A stretch of 61,661 nt of DNA from Dioszegia crocea (Eukaryota > Basidiomycota > Tremellomycetes > Tremellales > Bulleribasidiaceae): the NCBI GenBank assembly GCA_001600615.1, contig BCKK01000010.1, positions 1 to 61,661 of the forward strand, written 5' to 3'. The first letter of the stretch is position 1; each line of letters begins with the position of its first letter. The notes beneath the pieces are model-generated. The model searched no databases and was not told where the DNA came from. It worked only from the letters and a program-made list of their open reading frames with translations. Shown here piece by piece: positions 46,234 to 58,398 of the stretch. The translations under genes and the position numbers were made by a program.

Positions 46234-47309
46234 ATGACAGCTCCAATCCCTATCAGCTCCGGCCCACCCGCTCCCACCCTCGACACCAGCACCAAACCCC
46301 TCGCCGCCCAGGCCCAAGCGCAACTGGGGCACGGACACCAACCATCCACCTCGATCAGCTCTACAACCTCTTCAGGCTCGGACCACAGTCCCCAGACGCC
46401 CTTCTCCCCCTCATTCTCTCTGTCTCCCAACACCGCTACCGGTCCATCCGCAGCCGGAACTAGTCCAAACCCGAAGTCCCCTATCCTCCAATGGGCGTCT
46501 ACTAGCTTTGGGGCTCTAGGCAAGTCCCCCAATTCCGCACCCATCAACGTGCCCCACTTCAACCACGACCACGATCATGAGCACGACCATGAGTCGCACG
46601 ACGCATTTGAATTTGGCGATATCTCAGACATGAACCGGTCTAGCTGGACAGGCCACTCGCGGCGGGCGGCGAGTATGAGCAACCCATCAGGCGCGACGGC
46701 GGCTGTGGGCTCGCTTGGATCCAGCCCCAACAAGCCTTCGGGGCAGGGTGGGATCAGTGCCATGCTGTCTGGATTCGGCGCGAGCGGGGGAGGCATTGGA
46801 TCTGGTGGTGTTCCCAATAACGCGTCGGGTGTGCCAGTGGGCAGTCCACCCTCTGTCGCGGGTGGGGTGTTTGCGGAGAATGCGGCCAAGGGACAGGGGC
46901 TCTTGAGGCGATTGAGCCTCGGAGGAGCGGGCAGAGGAAGAGTGAGTCAATGTCCATGCCAGCAACTGCCGGGAAGTGGGAAACAGGCGGAATATCTACT
47001 GGTCTTTGGACTTGGCTAATAATTGTGTCAGCCCACTATAGCGCCACCACCCGCCATGCCCCAGACTCAACCCACTGTTCCTGCTCCCATCCCTGCTCAA
47101 GCTCCGCCAACAGACAACGGCAAGCTCGCACCCGACACAGGAGGCGTGGGATTCGCTCAGCGAGGCAGACGTTACAGCGAGAACCCAGGAGCGGCGGGTA
47201 AGAAGCGGGGAGTCAGTCCTGTGAGTCGACCATCGTCCTGAAAGGTCGGGTTGTAGCTGACTTTGGACAGATGGGCGAGCGAATCCTCCGTGACCACGGT
47301 CATTTCTGA
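46234..47309 (+). CDS. Conserved low-complexity fungal protein, function unknown
   Basis: The start MTAPIPISSGPPAPTLD opens a disordered Ser/Pro/Gly-rich protein of about 320 residues. It has a His/Asp patch (FNHDHDHEHDHESHDAF, near residue 110) that might bind metal. RRAASMSNPSG and LLRRLSLGGAGRGR look like basophilic kinase sites (RRxS). Two introns follow; the last exon is the short MGERILRDHGHF, spliced after KKRGVSP to give SPMGERIL. Short endings of this kind occur in conserved fungal proteins of unknown role as I recall, which supports the splice. The promoter has a TATA box and a probable leader intron, so expression may be strong or regulated. Confidence 0.75.
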
Positions 47310-48275
47310 GTGCGCAACTAGACAGAGTGCAGGCGGATTGGCGGACTGGTATGACACTGAGCGGCGGCTGGAGAAATGGAACAGGGGGACGCCTGTCTCG
47401 GGCAAAGCGCATCCGTGACTGAAGAAAGACTTGGAATCTTTTAAGCTGGACGGGGCAATAAGGAGAAGAAAGGGAAACCACACAAGGAAAGGCAGCTCGT
47501 TGTGCAGTATCAAGGTTTGGAAGTGCTGTACATCCCATATTGTAATCATGCTATGCTAGTTTGCGTTTGCAACACCATGACAGGCGAGTATGGCTAGACT
47601 GGGTAGGTAGTAAATACTGAGAAGATCAAGCGGCAAAGCTACGGACCTGCCGACCCTCAGGCCTCAGGCCTCATCCTTCGGAACCGCTACCGAGCGGAGT
47701 CATTGTCGGCCGCGCCGAGATCTGTGCATGTTCTTGACCATCCTCGGATTCCTCTGCCGAGTGCAATTGCCGTGCCTCATCTTTTAGTCGCCTGTAAAGA
47801 CCATCTATCGTCATACTGACGGCCAGACCAAGCCAGAACGTACAAGTATCTGCCGATCAGCCCAAGTCACCTGGTCGACTTGTTGAACGCCGGCAATCGC
47901 ACAACCGTCAGGTGACATCTGACCACCTTGCGTTCGCTCGGGTCTTGCTCCTCTGACAAGATGCACTGATCTCTCGTCTCGTACAAGTGCCGTTACTGAC
48001 TCGTAATGATTACATGTATATGCCGTAGCAGAGGGCAGAGGGGACTGTACAGGACTGTACACGGCGGGAGGCTCGCGATGATTCATACGTGACAATTTGA
48101 CACTTACTGACTTCTTGCCGCCGCCTTTAAGTACGCTCAGCGTCTTGCTCCTTCCTTACGACAAGCTGATCTGCTAGGCGATCATGGGAGGGGACAGATC
48201 GCAGCTGACAGTGCTGTTCGGTCACCAATGACGTCCCGCTCGACAGTCTGCATTCGTGAGGCGGGACAAGAAGAG
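47310..48275. other. Intergenic region before the SMP/LEA-like gene
   Basis: About 970 nt with no supported gene. It contains a short tandem AGGCCTCAGGCCTCA near 47659-47673 and an AGGGG stress-element-like site near 48190. Nothing resembling a tRNA or transposon was found. Confidence 0.45.
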
Positions 48276-48283
48276 ATATAAAG
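48276..48283 (+). promoter_or_regulatory. TATA box of the SMP/LEA-like gene
   Basis: GATATAAAG lies about 230 nt before the start codon, a distance explained if the leader contains introns. Confidence 0.6.
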
Positions 48284-48370
48284 TGTGAGTATCTGCTATC
48301 TGCTCGATTGTCTTGCTTCTTCATCGCTTCGACACATATTGCTATCCCTTAAGTGCACAACCAGCAAAGA

Positions 48371-48497
48371 GTGAGTTGGCAAACCACACCTTCTTAGGAC
48401 CCAAGCTTACCTTCAGGCCAAGCGAATACATCCACGTAAGGTGAGAGTGCCCTGAAACAAAACCGCTCGGCTCTACCTCTTCTCCGCTTACTCTCAG
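48371..48497 (+). other. Probable pair of leader introns
   Basis: GTGAGT at 48371 with acceptor CTTCAG at 48416, and GTAAGG or GTGAGA near 48436-48441 with acceptor CTCTCAG at 48497, look like two short introns in the 5' leader of the gene at 48513. Only splice-site patterns support this. Confidence 0.45.
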
Positions 48498-48512
48498 ACA
48501 AACCAAATCACA

Positions 48513-48749
48513 ATGTCAAACCCTATGTCATCGTCAGACGCAAGCCGGATCCAAGGCGCCGAAGCCAAGGCTGGCGGTGGCGGCGTATCGTCAGACTCCT
48601 TTGCTGCCAGGGCTCAGTCCGCTGCGGCCGGTCATGCCAATGCCGAAGCTGCAGGTGGTGGGGGTGGGGCCCAAGGCGGTGGAGCACAGCAAGGTGGAGG
48701 TGGTAATGGCGGTGGCGGCAGCGGTGGTGGTGAGGGCGGTAAACAGTAA
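48513..48749 (+). CDS. Small glycine-rich SMP/LEA-like protein, 78 residues
   Basis: The first half, ASRIQGAEAKAGGGGVS then SFAARAQSAAAGH, resembles the seed maturation protein (SMP) repeat, which in plants marks late-embryogenesis-abundant proteins and also occurs in small fungal proteins. The second half is almost all Gly with some Ala, Gln and Asn, ending GEGGKQ. The start MSNPMSSSDA follows a CACA-rich leader, and the coding part has no intron. It is probably disordered and may protect during desiccation or stress; that role is inference from the family. TATA box and possible leader introns suggest a regulated, highly expressed gene. Confidence 0.72.
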   Translation: MSNPMSSSDASRIQGAEAKAGGGGVSSDSFAARAQSAAAGHANAEAAGGGGGAQGGGAQQGGGGNGGGGSGGGEGGKQ

Positions 48750-48919
48750 TGCTTGCTTGTCAGGAAGTAGTGCCCAAGCGAATCAAGCATGTAATCTTAG
48801 CCAGTCTGCTCTTGCAAGATCTAGCTTCGACTCGTAATCTCAAAGGCCTGGAAAGCTTTAGGCCGTCAAAGCACATGACACCCTTGCCCGGTGAGATCTG
48901 CATCGTAGATAAATAGCTA

Positions 48920-51900
48920 TCATGACTTGACTACCGAGCTGAGCTGAGTAGTCAACAAGGTCGCAACTGCCGAAGGCGTCATCAAGCCTGCAGCAGTCGC
49001 AAAGTCGTATTCTGCCCTGACGAGGTCGTGGAATTGTCGATACACATCCACGATCGCGTTCTGAAGGTATCAGCTACCTAATCTCACCCCGTCTCTGAAG
49101 AACATCCGAAGGACCGAAAGGGTTCAAGCCAGACATACCTGAGCAGGAGGTACCAGAACCCCAACGGTTTCTTCATCCCCCAAATAACGCCTCAATTCCA
49201 CTTTCCACTCCTCAACCCTGCTCGCCACTTGTGTCCGGAAGGTATCATGTGCAATCTGGACTTTCTCAGGAGTGGCGAATGGCTGAGAAGGCAAATCAGC
49301 CCCTGAGGTACCGGTACTCCCCGCGACAGGGGTAGAGGATTGACCTGGTGCCGGGCGAGACTGGAGGTAGGCGTGGCAGGAGGATATGAACTCTCGGAGG
49401 GGTACAGTGGAAGATTTAGCGCAGTGGGAAATCAAATCTTCACATGCGCGCTTAAGCTCGCGGTCGATATCCTGCAGTGTCAGTTACTGGAGGGCTGTAA
49501 TGTGAAAGGGGGAATACGTACAGATTTCGCATCGCTTATCGGCTCATTTGTTCGGCCTGTACTCTTCCCATACCCCAGGATGACTCCGGCATTCTCGAGC
49601 AAAGATCTGAGGAAGTCTAGGTACATCAGCCCACGTCCACTTCACATCACTTCAAACCCCAATTTATTCAAATCCCCGGCAACGAACTCAGACATACCTG
49701 TTATACCCCCCCATTCTTTCCGACCGACCCGCCGACCCAAATCCAGCCCGGCCGTCATCTCCTTCAAGATCAACAGATGTCGAACGAGGAATAAACGTCC
49801 GTCGATGCTTTTATCCTTTTTGGCACTGAGCAGCTCTGCGGCGGCAGAGAGAGATCGGCGACAGGTGATTATTGCTTCTTGAGCTAAATCTTCGAATACC
49901 GCTTGCTACACTTGTCAGCTTGGATTCTGCTGTACCATCGTGGCAGGCGACAGGGAGCGCAGGGTCTTAACAAATAGGGAGTTTGAAGGACATCAACTTA
50001 CTTCGACATAACTCCACAGACAGCTCAACACCCACAGTGTCGCCCGGAGGGTCGGATACCACGCCTCTTGATTCTCCTGAGTCGGCAAAGCGAGGAATGC
50101 GGGCGTTTGATCATCTTCATCGCCTGTAAGCGATATAGCATGTTCTGGCCGAGAGATTAATGACTTGGTCGACCCAGCTACAGTCGTCAGTCTCATCCCT
50201 GACTCATTCCAAGCGCAAAACTTACCCTCAGATAGCTTTTCAGGATAGTTCAAATCCTCATCCCTCGGCGCGTAATATTCTACATCGCTAACCAACATGG
50301 CCTGCGCACGGAATACCAATCGCGTCTGCGCATCCTGAAGGACCATCTTTAGCAATACCTCCGTATGTAATCGACCCAGGGGTTTGCGCTTCCGAAGTCG
50401 TTGGCGCCTATTAGGCGTTTCGTCCATATACTCCACATCGTCCTGATCTCCAGTATCATCATAATATTTCCGTCTTCGACCCATGATTGTTCCAGTACCA
50501 GGTGACAGATTTCCAATACCGGATTGGCTTGAATAACTAGGTTGTCGACTCCGGACGCGGACGCTTCGCGCACTCGATCTACGCTGTGTGCCCGGTCGGT
50601 TGTTAGGATATCTAGATGCTTGTGTCGGACCAAAGTAATCGTCAATCTCTCCCCCTTGGGATGGGGAAGGTGTGAAGGGGGAATTGGGAGTGTAAATTGC
50701 TGTGCCGCTGAGGGTGACTGTGTCGTCGTCGTCTGCTCCGCCCGTGTTGGCGTCAACGTCAGCCACCATGAGAGCTTGGAGGACGGTGCAGACTCCGCAG
50801 AGGATTTCAAGGGCTGGCTCATGGAGGATTCGAGGTCGGAGGTGGTCGTATAGTGCATCGCAGAGCGATTCGAGGTATGCGCTGTGGCGTCAGCCTTTGG
50901 CACGATGGAGTGGACGTGGATGTATGGAAGGAGTCTGAGACTTGAGATAGGATACGCACTAGAGTTGTGACTCTCCAGAGAGGAAGAATGACTTGTAGAG
51001 GTTGAACTCTTCCAGGCACGTCTGTTTCAAGTACCCACACCCAGCTCTGGTCTACAGAATCAGCTAAAACCCCACAATTTGATGAGACGAGAAAAGCTTA
51101 CCAAATCCACCAATTCGCCCTTGCCCGGATCCAGCCTCCCGACTTCTTCACTGACTTTCGGGCCCATAACGCTCTGCCTTACGCCAATCCACGCAGAGTG
51201 GCACTCGCCTAGTAAAGGGGCGAGCTCGTCGTTATGCCGCGTTGCGCGGGACTCGAGCTCTGCAATGAGGGGCCGAAGGGAGGTAGCTAGGGCCGAGAAT
51301 TTGGGGAAGAGCAAAGCTTGTGTAGCTGTTTCGGATAAGGACTGCCGGATCAGCTTGAATTATAGGCGCAGGGTGGAGGACAAGGTTGGACAGAGTGCTT
51401 ACTTTATCGTATAGCCGTTTCGCCACCTCTTGACCTGTAGCTCGAACAGTATTGACAAAGTAGATCTTAATGATAGTCATTGATCGTGTCATACATTGTT
51501 GATAGCGGATGAGGTACAATTCGGCATCTTTGAAATCGCGCTGTAACGTCAGTAATCTCCAGGGGATCCCAATACTCCGTCAGTCAAACTGACATGTTCG
51601 CTGAGATAACCTATACACTCGTCTAGCCTTTTCAGCATCGGTAAGAATTCTTCCGAGAGGACGAGGGTCGAGGAGGGGTTGTTGAGTATTCTTTGGGCCG
51701 TTTCGAGGAATGTGAAGAATGTTAGGCGATGTGAGAGTTGCGATGTGTGTGTGAGGAGATGTGTCTGAATGTCAGCTCGACGTACGGTACTATACAGGCA
51801 AGAACAGAGCCAGAGTCTCCGAAGAGGCGGATCCCCAAAAGACATGGTCTCCGTCATCTTCGCCTGCCAGAGGAGACTTCGACTCACCTGCTCTTCCAAT

Positions 51901-52639
51901 AAATCCTCACAAGCCCCCCTCAAACTCTCACTCCTCTCCTCAACATACTCCAGCGCCCGCATCATCTCACCCACGCCCTCTCCGGCCCCACTCAACACCT
52001 CGAGCAAATCCCCACACCGCTCTCGCAAGCCCACAATCTCTGCCAGCTGATCGCGATACAGACTATCCTGCTCGTGCTCCGTCGACAGGGTCAACGCGTG
52101 GAAATGATCCTGAAACTCCTGAGGTGTGGCTATCACATCTGGGTGGAGCGGATCCATCGATGCTTGAGATTGAATGATGGGCGAGCGAGAGCGGGATGGG
52201 GAGGAGTGAGGTTGGAGATGCGCTAGGCGTTTTAGGGTGCCGGTCTGTGGTGTAGAAGGTCGGGATGGGCCAGCTTCGGCTTGACCTTGATTCCGGAACT
52301 GCCTGTCAGCCCAAAAGACCTAACATCAAGTCGTCCTTGGCGGTGACAGTCGACTGGCCAGTCCTTGCGTTGGCTCTTCTGGAGGCTGTTTAATAGGCTT
52401 AAACATACCTTCTCAGGCATAGGCCGCTCCTTCATCTTCTCCCCTACTTCCCGGACCGATCTCAGCTCATCTTCCGACAGTGGCGCCTTAGCCTCCCATT
52501 CTTCCAAACTGATGGTCGTCCGGCCAAGGACGGGCGTGGATGACCTGTTCTGGGGCGTTGATGCACCTGAAGTAGTCGTTGAAATCGCCGCGATATTCGG
52601 CCGACGGAATTGGAACCCTTGTGTAGTGGGGCGGGACAT
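48920..52639 (-). CDS. COG3: Conserved oligomeric Golgi complex subunit 3 (COG3)
   Basis: Sec34-like subunit of the COG tether, which directs retrograde vesicles within the Golgi. The start at 52639 gives MSRPTTQGFQFRRPNIAA. The Sec34 domain is seen in DPLHPDVIATPQEFQDHFHAL, LRERCGDLLEVLSGAGEGVG, the coiled-coil LEYVEERSESLRGACEDLLEEQ, LKRLDECIGYLSEH and the signature DFKDAELYLIRYQQCMTRSM-like exon followed by YFVNTVRATGQEV. The rest has GCGYLKQTCLEEFNLYKSFF and a disordered loop with GTQRRSSARSVRVRSRQ. The last exon reads ATLLTTQLSSVVKS to the stop at 48920. About 1,000 residues over about 13 exons. It faces the septin gene across 386 nt. Confidence 0.92.
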
Positions 52640-53025
52640 CGTTCGGCGTACCCTGGGTAGTGAGAGAGATATGAATGAGGGGTATGGCTAGATAGATGGT
52701 CAGTCTAGTGAAACATAGTAGTAAATGGGGGGATCAGATATGTTTCCCCTTTTAGGCGCGTACCGTTTCAGAAACCTTAAAGCGGCGCACAAGGAATGTA
52801 CCCACCCATTCATCGCTTCACACATCACACTCATCACTCAGCTTATCCTCATATAGTCCTCACTACAGAGGACAGTATAGATACTATCGAACAGACAGTG
52901 TCTCAAACATCCTCTTGAGGTGAAAAGAAATCGCCGACCCCGACAGACAGACAGCACCGCACGGCCCTGTCTCTCATTCAACCCTTTCACCGCGTCGACT
53001 ACATCATCAGACTCCGTTCATCCTG
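52640..53025. other. Divergent promoter of COG3 and the septin gene
   Basis: About 390 nt. The septin side has a CA/TC-rich leader. No coding exon or clear TATA box is seen. Confidence 0.45.
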
Positions 53026-54969
53026 ATGTCTTCCAGGATCAGCAGGGGGCGCAAGCAGGCCAAGAAGGGGGTACAGCTCACTATCATGGTTGTTGGTGAG
53101 TACACTTCGTCGATTATGTTGTGTTCTGGGCAGATTGTGGAATGGCCCGTTCGCGCTTGGACCTGTTCAAGGAGTCGAATGAGGGGTATCTTGAGTCCTA
53201 TCGCTGCCCCAGAGAAATCACCGAGGAGATAGTTATTATCATTGGACCATTCGAGCGTGAAAGAAGTCTACGAAACGGAGAAGAATCCTCCATTCTCGAA
53301 TTCCTGCCATCTGGTGTCTTCTATCCCCATCCTTTGGCTCTTTACTTCCTAGCTCCCATCCGCCCCGGACGGGGCCTCTATACTCGCGCATATGAGGCCA
53401 TACTAACATCCAGGCGCCTCCGGCACAGGCCGCACAACTTTCGTCAACACCCTAATCGACCAGCCGCTCCTCCCGCATCGATCCGCGTCCCTGCTCTCGG
53501 ACCCTACTAACCCGGCATCGGCCCTCGACCCTAGCCTCGTCCGTCAGGCTGCGGGCGATGCGCACAATGAAGTTCCGATTCAGATCAAGACGCATTATGT
53601 CGAGTTGGAGGAGGATGGCGTGAGGATTAGTTTGACGGTCGTGGATACCCCTGGGTTTGGCGATGGGATCGATAATGAGGGCAGGTGAGTTTAGGTTTTG
53701 TTGTCGAGGATAGGATGGGAGGGAAAGAGGGAGAGAGAGGGGATGGGAGTGAGAATGTAGTCGGTGAAGGAATTCTGAAGCGGATTGGGAATCAAGAGAT
53801 CCAACCCAATCCGTGCTTATCAGCTGTCATCTTGACCATCTGCCTGCTCGAGCATCGTCATTACACTCTTGCTGACACCCAGCTTCGGTGAAATCTCATC
53901 CTACCTCGAACGTCAATACGACGACATTCTCGCTGAAGAATCTCGAATCAAGCGAAATCCCCGATTCAGGGACAACAGAGTGCACGCCTTGCTGTACTTT
54001 ATCGCTCCTACGGGACACGCGTAGGTTTTCGTGGCCCCTTGATCTCTATAGCGCCATCCAAGCTTACTCTGTAGTCTCCGCGAGATTGACATTGAGCTCA
54101 TGCGCCGACTGTCGCCCCGGGTCAACGTCATCCCCGTGATTGGTAAATCAGACACCATGACTCCTACAGAATTGCGCATGTTCAAAAAGAGGGCAAGTCA
54201 AAGTCTCAGCTAGCAGAAAAGCAATCATGACGGGTAAGCTGACACTCTTAGATCATGGAAGACATTGAACACTACGGTATCCCAGTCTACAACTTCCCTT
54301 ACGACGTGGAGGAAGACGACGAAGAGACCATTGCGGATAATTCGGAATTGCGCGCATTGCTACCCTTTGCCATTGTGGGCTCGGAGGAGGAAATCCTGAT
54401 TGGCGGTAATCCCGTTCGAGGCAGGAGGTATCCGTGGGGTATTGTCGAAGTTGACAATACTGGACATTGCGATTTCCAGCGATTGAGGGGGGCGTTGTTC
54501 ATGTCAGTTACGTGTTGCTCTGGGTCAAGAACAATAGCTGATGGTCGCAGGTCACACTTGACTGATCTTAAAGAGATTACGCACGATTTCTTGTATGAAA
54601 ACTGGCGTACTGAGAAATTGTCCAGGTCGGTCGGTAATGGTGATCCGTAAGTCTCACGTTCTATCCACTCCGTCCGCGCTGAGTGCTGACCTCCCAGCGA
54701 CTCGTCTATCCTTCCTGAAGACATGGCGAACCAATCCGTGCGACTCAAGGAAGAACAGCTCCGGCGCGAAGAGGAGAAACTCCGCGAGATTGAATACAAG
54801 GTCCAGCGAGAAATTCAGATGCGTAAGCAGGAATTGATGGCAAAGGAGGATAGTCTAAAGGTGCTCGAGGCGAGGTTGGGTAAGTTGTCATATTCTCTCC
54901 TAATACCCCCGGTGAAATGTCCAGCTGACTCCTTTAGCGGCTCAAGGGAATCAGCGAGATGGTTATTAG
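53026..54969 (+). CDS. Septin, CDC11-type
   Basis: Filament-forming GTPase of the bud-neck septin ring. The start MSSRISRGRKQAKKGVQLTI has a basic membrane-binding stretch. G1 is split by a 318-nt intron (53096-53413): VVG joins ASGTGRTTFVNTL. G3 is VVDTPGFGDGIDN, and G4 is GKSDTM (AKAD in many septins). The septin unique element RRYPWGIVEVDNTGHCDF and ALLYFIAPTGH are present. IPVYNFPYDVEEDDEET and ELRALLPFAIVGSEEE fit CDC11 orthologues. A C-terminal coiled coil (RLKEEQLRREEEKLREIEYK) ends at GNQRDGY. About 420 residues. Confidence 0.93.
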
Positions 54970-55503
54970 AGACCGGAAGGGGGATAGGCTGCCGTGCGGC
55001 TCGATCCTCTATTGCAATGTTTATATTTGGGCCTCTTGAAACGACTCTGCTGGTCGACAATCGACGATCGACGACGACAAACGATATACCTTAGCTTCAT
55101 CCCCGCTAGCGCTTTCGTCTGCTTAATTCTCCTTCTTGTTTATGAACATGTGATTGAAGAGCAAGAGTGTAGGCTGGGATGTATCTCAGCCAAGCCTCGC
55201 GGATTTATAAATCTGAGTGGAGACCCTCCAGATTTGGGGGAACGCCCCATCTCGAACAATCTCCGCAGGCGTCAAAGGTGCATGATACGGCCGAGTCACT
55301 ATGAAACAAACACAAGAGAAATTCACCGAGCTGAATAATGTCCATAAGGTCAAGGAAGGGGTCTGTCGTCAAAAGGTAGAAGATAGATGTCCGAGCGGGA
55401 AACAGAAAAGGTGGGACAGAGCAGATTGAGCGCAGCGAAGCAAAGTACAAGAGTCTGAGACCAGGAGGGGCTGAAAGATGGGGTTGAGGGCATGCCAAGA
55501 GCC
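54970..55503. other. Convergent 3' flanks of septin and DBF2
   Basis: About 530 nt between converging stop codons. Open frames on both strands here have no recognisable features. It should hold both polyadenylation regions. Confidence 0.45.
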
Positions 55504-58160
55504 CTAGAAGATGGTCTGAAGGGGTTCTCCATCGGGTTTAGGACCTCGGGGTGGCATAGGCACCTGAATCATCAGCCGCAGATTCATCGCGTCCAGATTC
55601 TGGGGTAAGAAGGCAAGCTCACAGCATTGACATGCCGACCGAACGTAAACCCAACCCAATTATTCCGTCCACCCTTCCCGCTCTTTTCCTCTACAGCCGC
55701 CACGTCCCGCTGCTTCTTGAACACTTCGGCATACTTTGCCATATCCGATTCCGACTCAAACGAGTCGAAATAGCCCACATCAGTCTCGCCATCTAGCATG
55801 GGAACGAAAGGGGGGTCACGGGCGCGTAGAGAGGAGAAGGGGATAGGAGTGAAGAAGGGTAGGGACTGGACGTCGGGGAGGGTGGCGAGGCGGTCTTTGG
55901 GGTGCGCGATGAGGCTAAAGCTATCAGTATAGGATTGTTTATGAGGGGAATGGAAGGAGGTATCAGGTGGAATATCCTACCGAGTCACAGCATCCCAAGC
56001 GATATCGCTCAGATTGAAGATCAAGTCTTCGGGACGGTCATACACCGGCCGCCTTAGAACCTTGTGCCAGTTCTTCAGGTTGGCCCAGGTTTCCTCAGGC
56101 GTGTGGCCTGAGAATGGTGGGAAGCCCTAAATGGGTTAGTTTTCGCTCTTCTCCAGGCCCGCATCGGACAAAAATGGACCGAAGAGGGACAACTCACGCA
56201 GAGGAACTCAAAGAGGATACAGCCCAGGGACCAGTAGTCTGCCGAGTAGGTGTATGTCTTGCCGCGCAGAACCTCTGGGGGCATACTTACATGTCAGCTT
56301 GTTGGCCTGTTTGTTTCTTAGACGGCATTCTCAGAACTTACTAGTCTGGACTTCCGACAACCGAATCGGCCTAGAACAGTCAGCTCGATGCCTGCACAGA
56401 GCTCAACTGGTCGACAGCTTACATATCGAGGTTCAGCCATTCGCATACTGCGGTACATTGTCCGCCTTTCAAGCGTAGAGCGGAAGATTAGATCTTGATC
56501 TTTGACTTGGTCGAGCTGCCATAAATCAGCTTCTGGTCAACCTGTTGGCCATCGCTCAGCTGACCTTATTCTTCATCGAGTCGATTCGGAGCGGGTTCAG
56601 TGCTCCAGTAGCAAGACCGAAATCGGTAAGCTTGACGTGGCCTGTGCCGTCTACCAAGAAGTTCTGCCACTATGTCAGCTTCGAGTGACCGATCTCAAGG
56701 TTCACTAAGCTCACCTCTGGCTTCAAATCTCGGTGGATGTATCCCAGCTTGTGCAGCTCATTCACTCCCATAAACATCTCCGCGGCGTAAAAGCGGGCAT
56801 GTTCTTCCTTAAGCACACCAGAGTTGTTGAGGAGCGTACGGAAATCTCCACCTGGGACGTATTCCTATTTCCCGTTAGCTTGTTTATTCGCACTACACAG
56901 CGCCAGACTTCAAAGCTCACCATGGCAAGGTAAACATGCTCCCTGTCTTGGAAGGCATAAAGTAGCCTAACCAACCACGGTGTCTTTACAGCCGTCAAGA
57001 TATCTCGTTCGACCAACACATGCTTCACCTCGTCCATCTTCGCCAGCGTGCCCTTGCGCATCTTCTTGAGCGCACAAACTTCGTTCGAGTCGTTCTTCCG
57101 TGCCAGATAGACAGAGCCGTAACCGCCCTGACCGACCTGTGCGATGATGCGGAAGTTCTCGACGCGAAGCTTGCTGCGGCGTTTACGGAGGACGACGCGC
57201 TCGCGTCCGTTGTAGGACGCAAGCTCACGGTTGTAGTCCGATCCAGTGACCTGGGGGTCAGCACGATACATGCTAGAAGACAGAGAACTTACTCCTCGCT
57301 CGTGTGTGTCCAGTTTGAATGTTTCGAGCCGCTTCTTGCGGGCGGAAAGGTAGCCAAGGAGGTCGACTGAGTTGTCAGCTGCCGTCCCTTCCTTCACTAT
57401 GGCCGAGTAAGCTCACAGTAGTAGTCCAAAAAGTAGATCTGAGCTACAGTAGCCTTCCGCTTAGTATCGGGCTTGTCCAACAGCTCCCTCTCCCAAGGCT
57501 GCAATATTCGCTCCTTGGGTACGACCGGCTCCCTTGCCACCGTCTTCATGTGTACATCCTCCTGCACCCTCTCCATGGGGTTGTACCTCATCTGCGCAAC
57601 CCCAGCAGGTGGCATACCCTTGAGCATCCTTGGGTCAATAGTCCCTCGCATAGTCATCATGTGTACGTCCTCGTCTGGCGCGTAAAGCTGGGCTTGGGAG
57701 TGAGAGGCTGTAGTGGGGTTGTGGGGGATAGGAGGCTGGGCGACCTTGTTTACTTTCACAGGTGTGCCCGGTGCCGAACCCTGCTGCTGTTGCTGAGGGA
57801 ACAGGAATGAGAGATAGTTGGATCGCTCGCCATGAGGGGACGGAGGCGGAGGTGCGGTCTGAGCAGATATCAGCCTTGTGAACTTGTTGTTGTCTCAAGA
57901 GAGAGACAAGTAAGATAAACATGACTCACATTCTCTTTAGCGTATACATCGCGTCCTGATGCTGCGCTAGCCATGGCAGACCGGCTAGAAGGCGTAGTAG
58001 GGATCGGGATGCGGGAAGGGGTGGGAGCGGCGGTGCTCTGGCTTTGGCTCTTAGTGTGGCCGTGGCCCGATCGTGTCTTTGAAGGTGTTGTGGGTGGTTC
58101 TTTGGGAGGCGGTGTGGGGTTCGCCTGTGAGTTTGTAGACTTCAAGACGCGAGAGAACAT
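55504..58160 (-). CDS. DBF2: NDR-family mitotic exit kinase DBF2/SID2-type
   Basis: AGC/NDR Ser/Thr kinase of the mitotic exit or septation network, activated by MOB1. The start at 58160 gives MFSRVLKSTNSQANPTPP, followed by a disordered Ser/Pro-rich head. The MOB-binding region includes ATVAQIYFLDYY then VDLLGYLSARKKRLETFKL. The kinase has QVGQGGYGSVYLARK, VCALKKM (Lys), YVPGGDFRTLLNN, YIHRDLKPENF, LTDFGLA, the long NDR insert and SVVGSPDYMPPEVL, then DYWSLGCILFEFL. The AGC tail has DVGYFDSFESESDMAKYAEVF and the hydrophobic-motif region NNWVGFTFGRH. The last exon ends PDGEPLQTIF. Dbf2-type residues (YFDSFxSExDMAKYA) separate it from CBK1/ORB6. Roughly 650-690 residues. Confidence 0.94.
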
Positions 58161-58294
58161 CTTGTAGGTGTGTATGAGTGATGGGATAGATGTATATGGA
58201 GTGAGGGTTGTTGTTGTGCTCGTTCGGAGGTTGAGTGAAGGGTGGCTGGCTGACATTCCTTTCCGACGGAACCAAACCCCTTTTTCCCGGAATG

Positions 58295-58335
58295 ACGCGA
58301 AAAGAAAACAGTCGCGTACGTAAGCAGCGTCGCGT
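58295..58335. promoter_or_regulatory. Three MluI-core (ACGCGA) elements between DBF2 and SPC25
   Basis: ACGCGA at 58295-58300 and its reverse complement TCGCGT at 58312-58317 and 58330-58335 lie within 41 nt. The spaces are 11 and 12 nt. The core ACGCG is the binding site of the MBF (Swi6/Mbp1-type) factor that drives G1/S genes in fungi. The elements sit 64-104 nt upstream of the SPC25 start and 135-175 nt upstream of the DBF2 start. Confidence 0.6.
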
Positions 58336-58398
58336 CGGAAGGTCAACAACACACCCTATGCTATACGATAACTACACCTTACAGTACAGCTAGCAGAG

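Noticed and set aside
54299..54799. 166-codon minus-strand ORF within the septin
   Set aside because: Fully antisense to septin exons with clear G-domain coding on the other strand.
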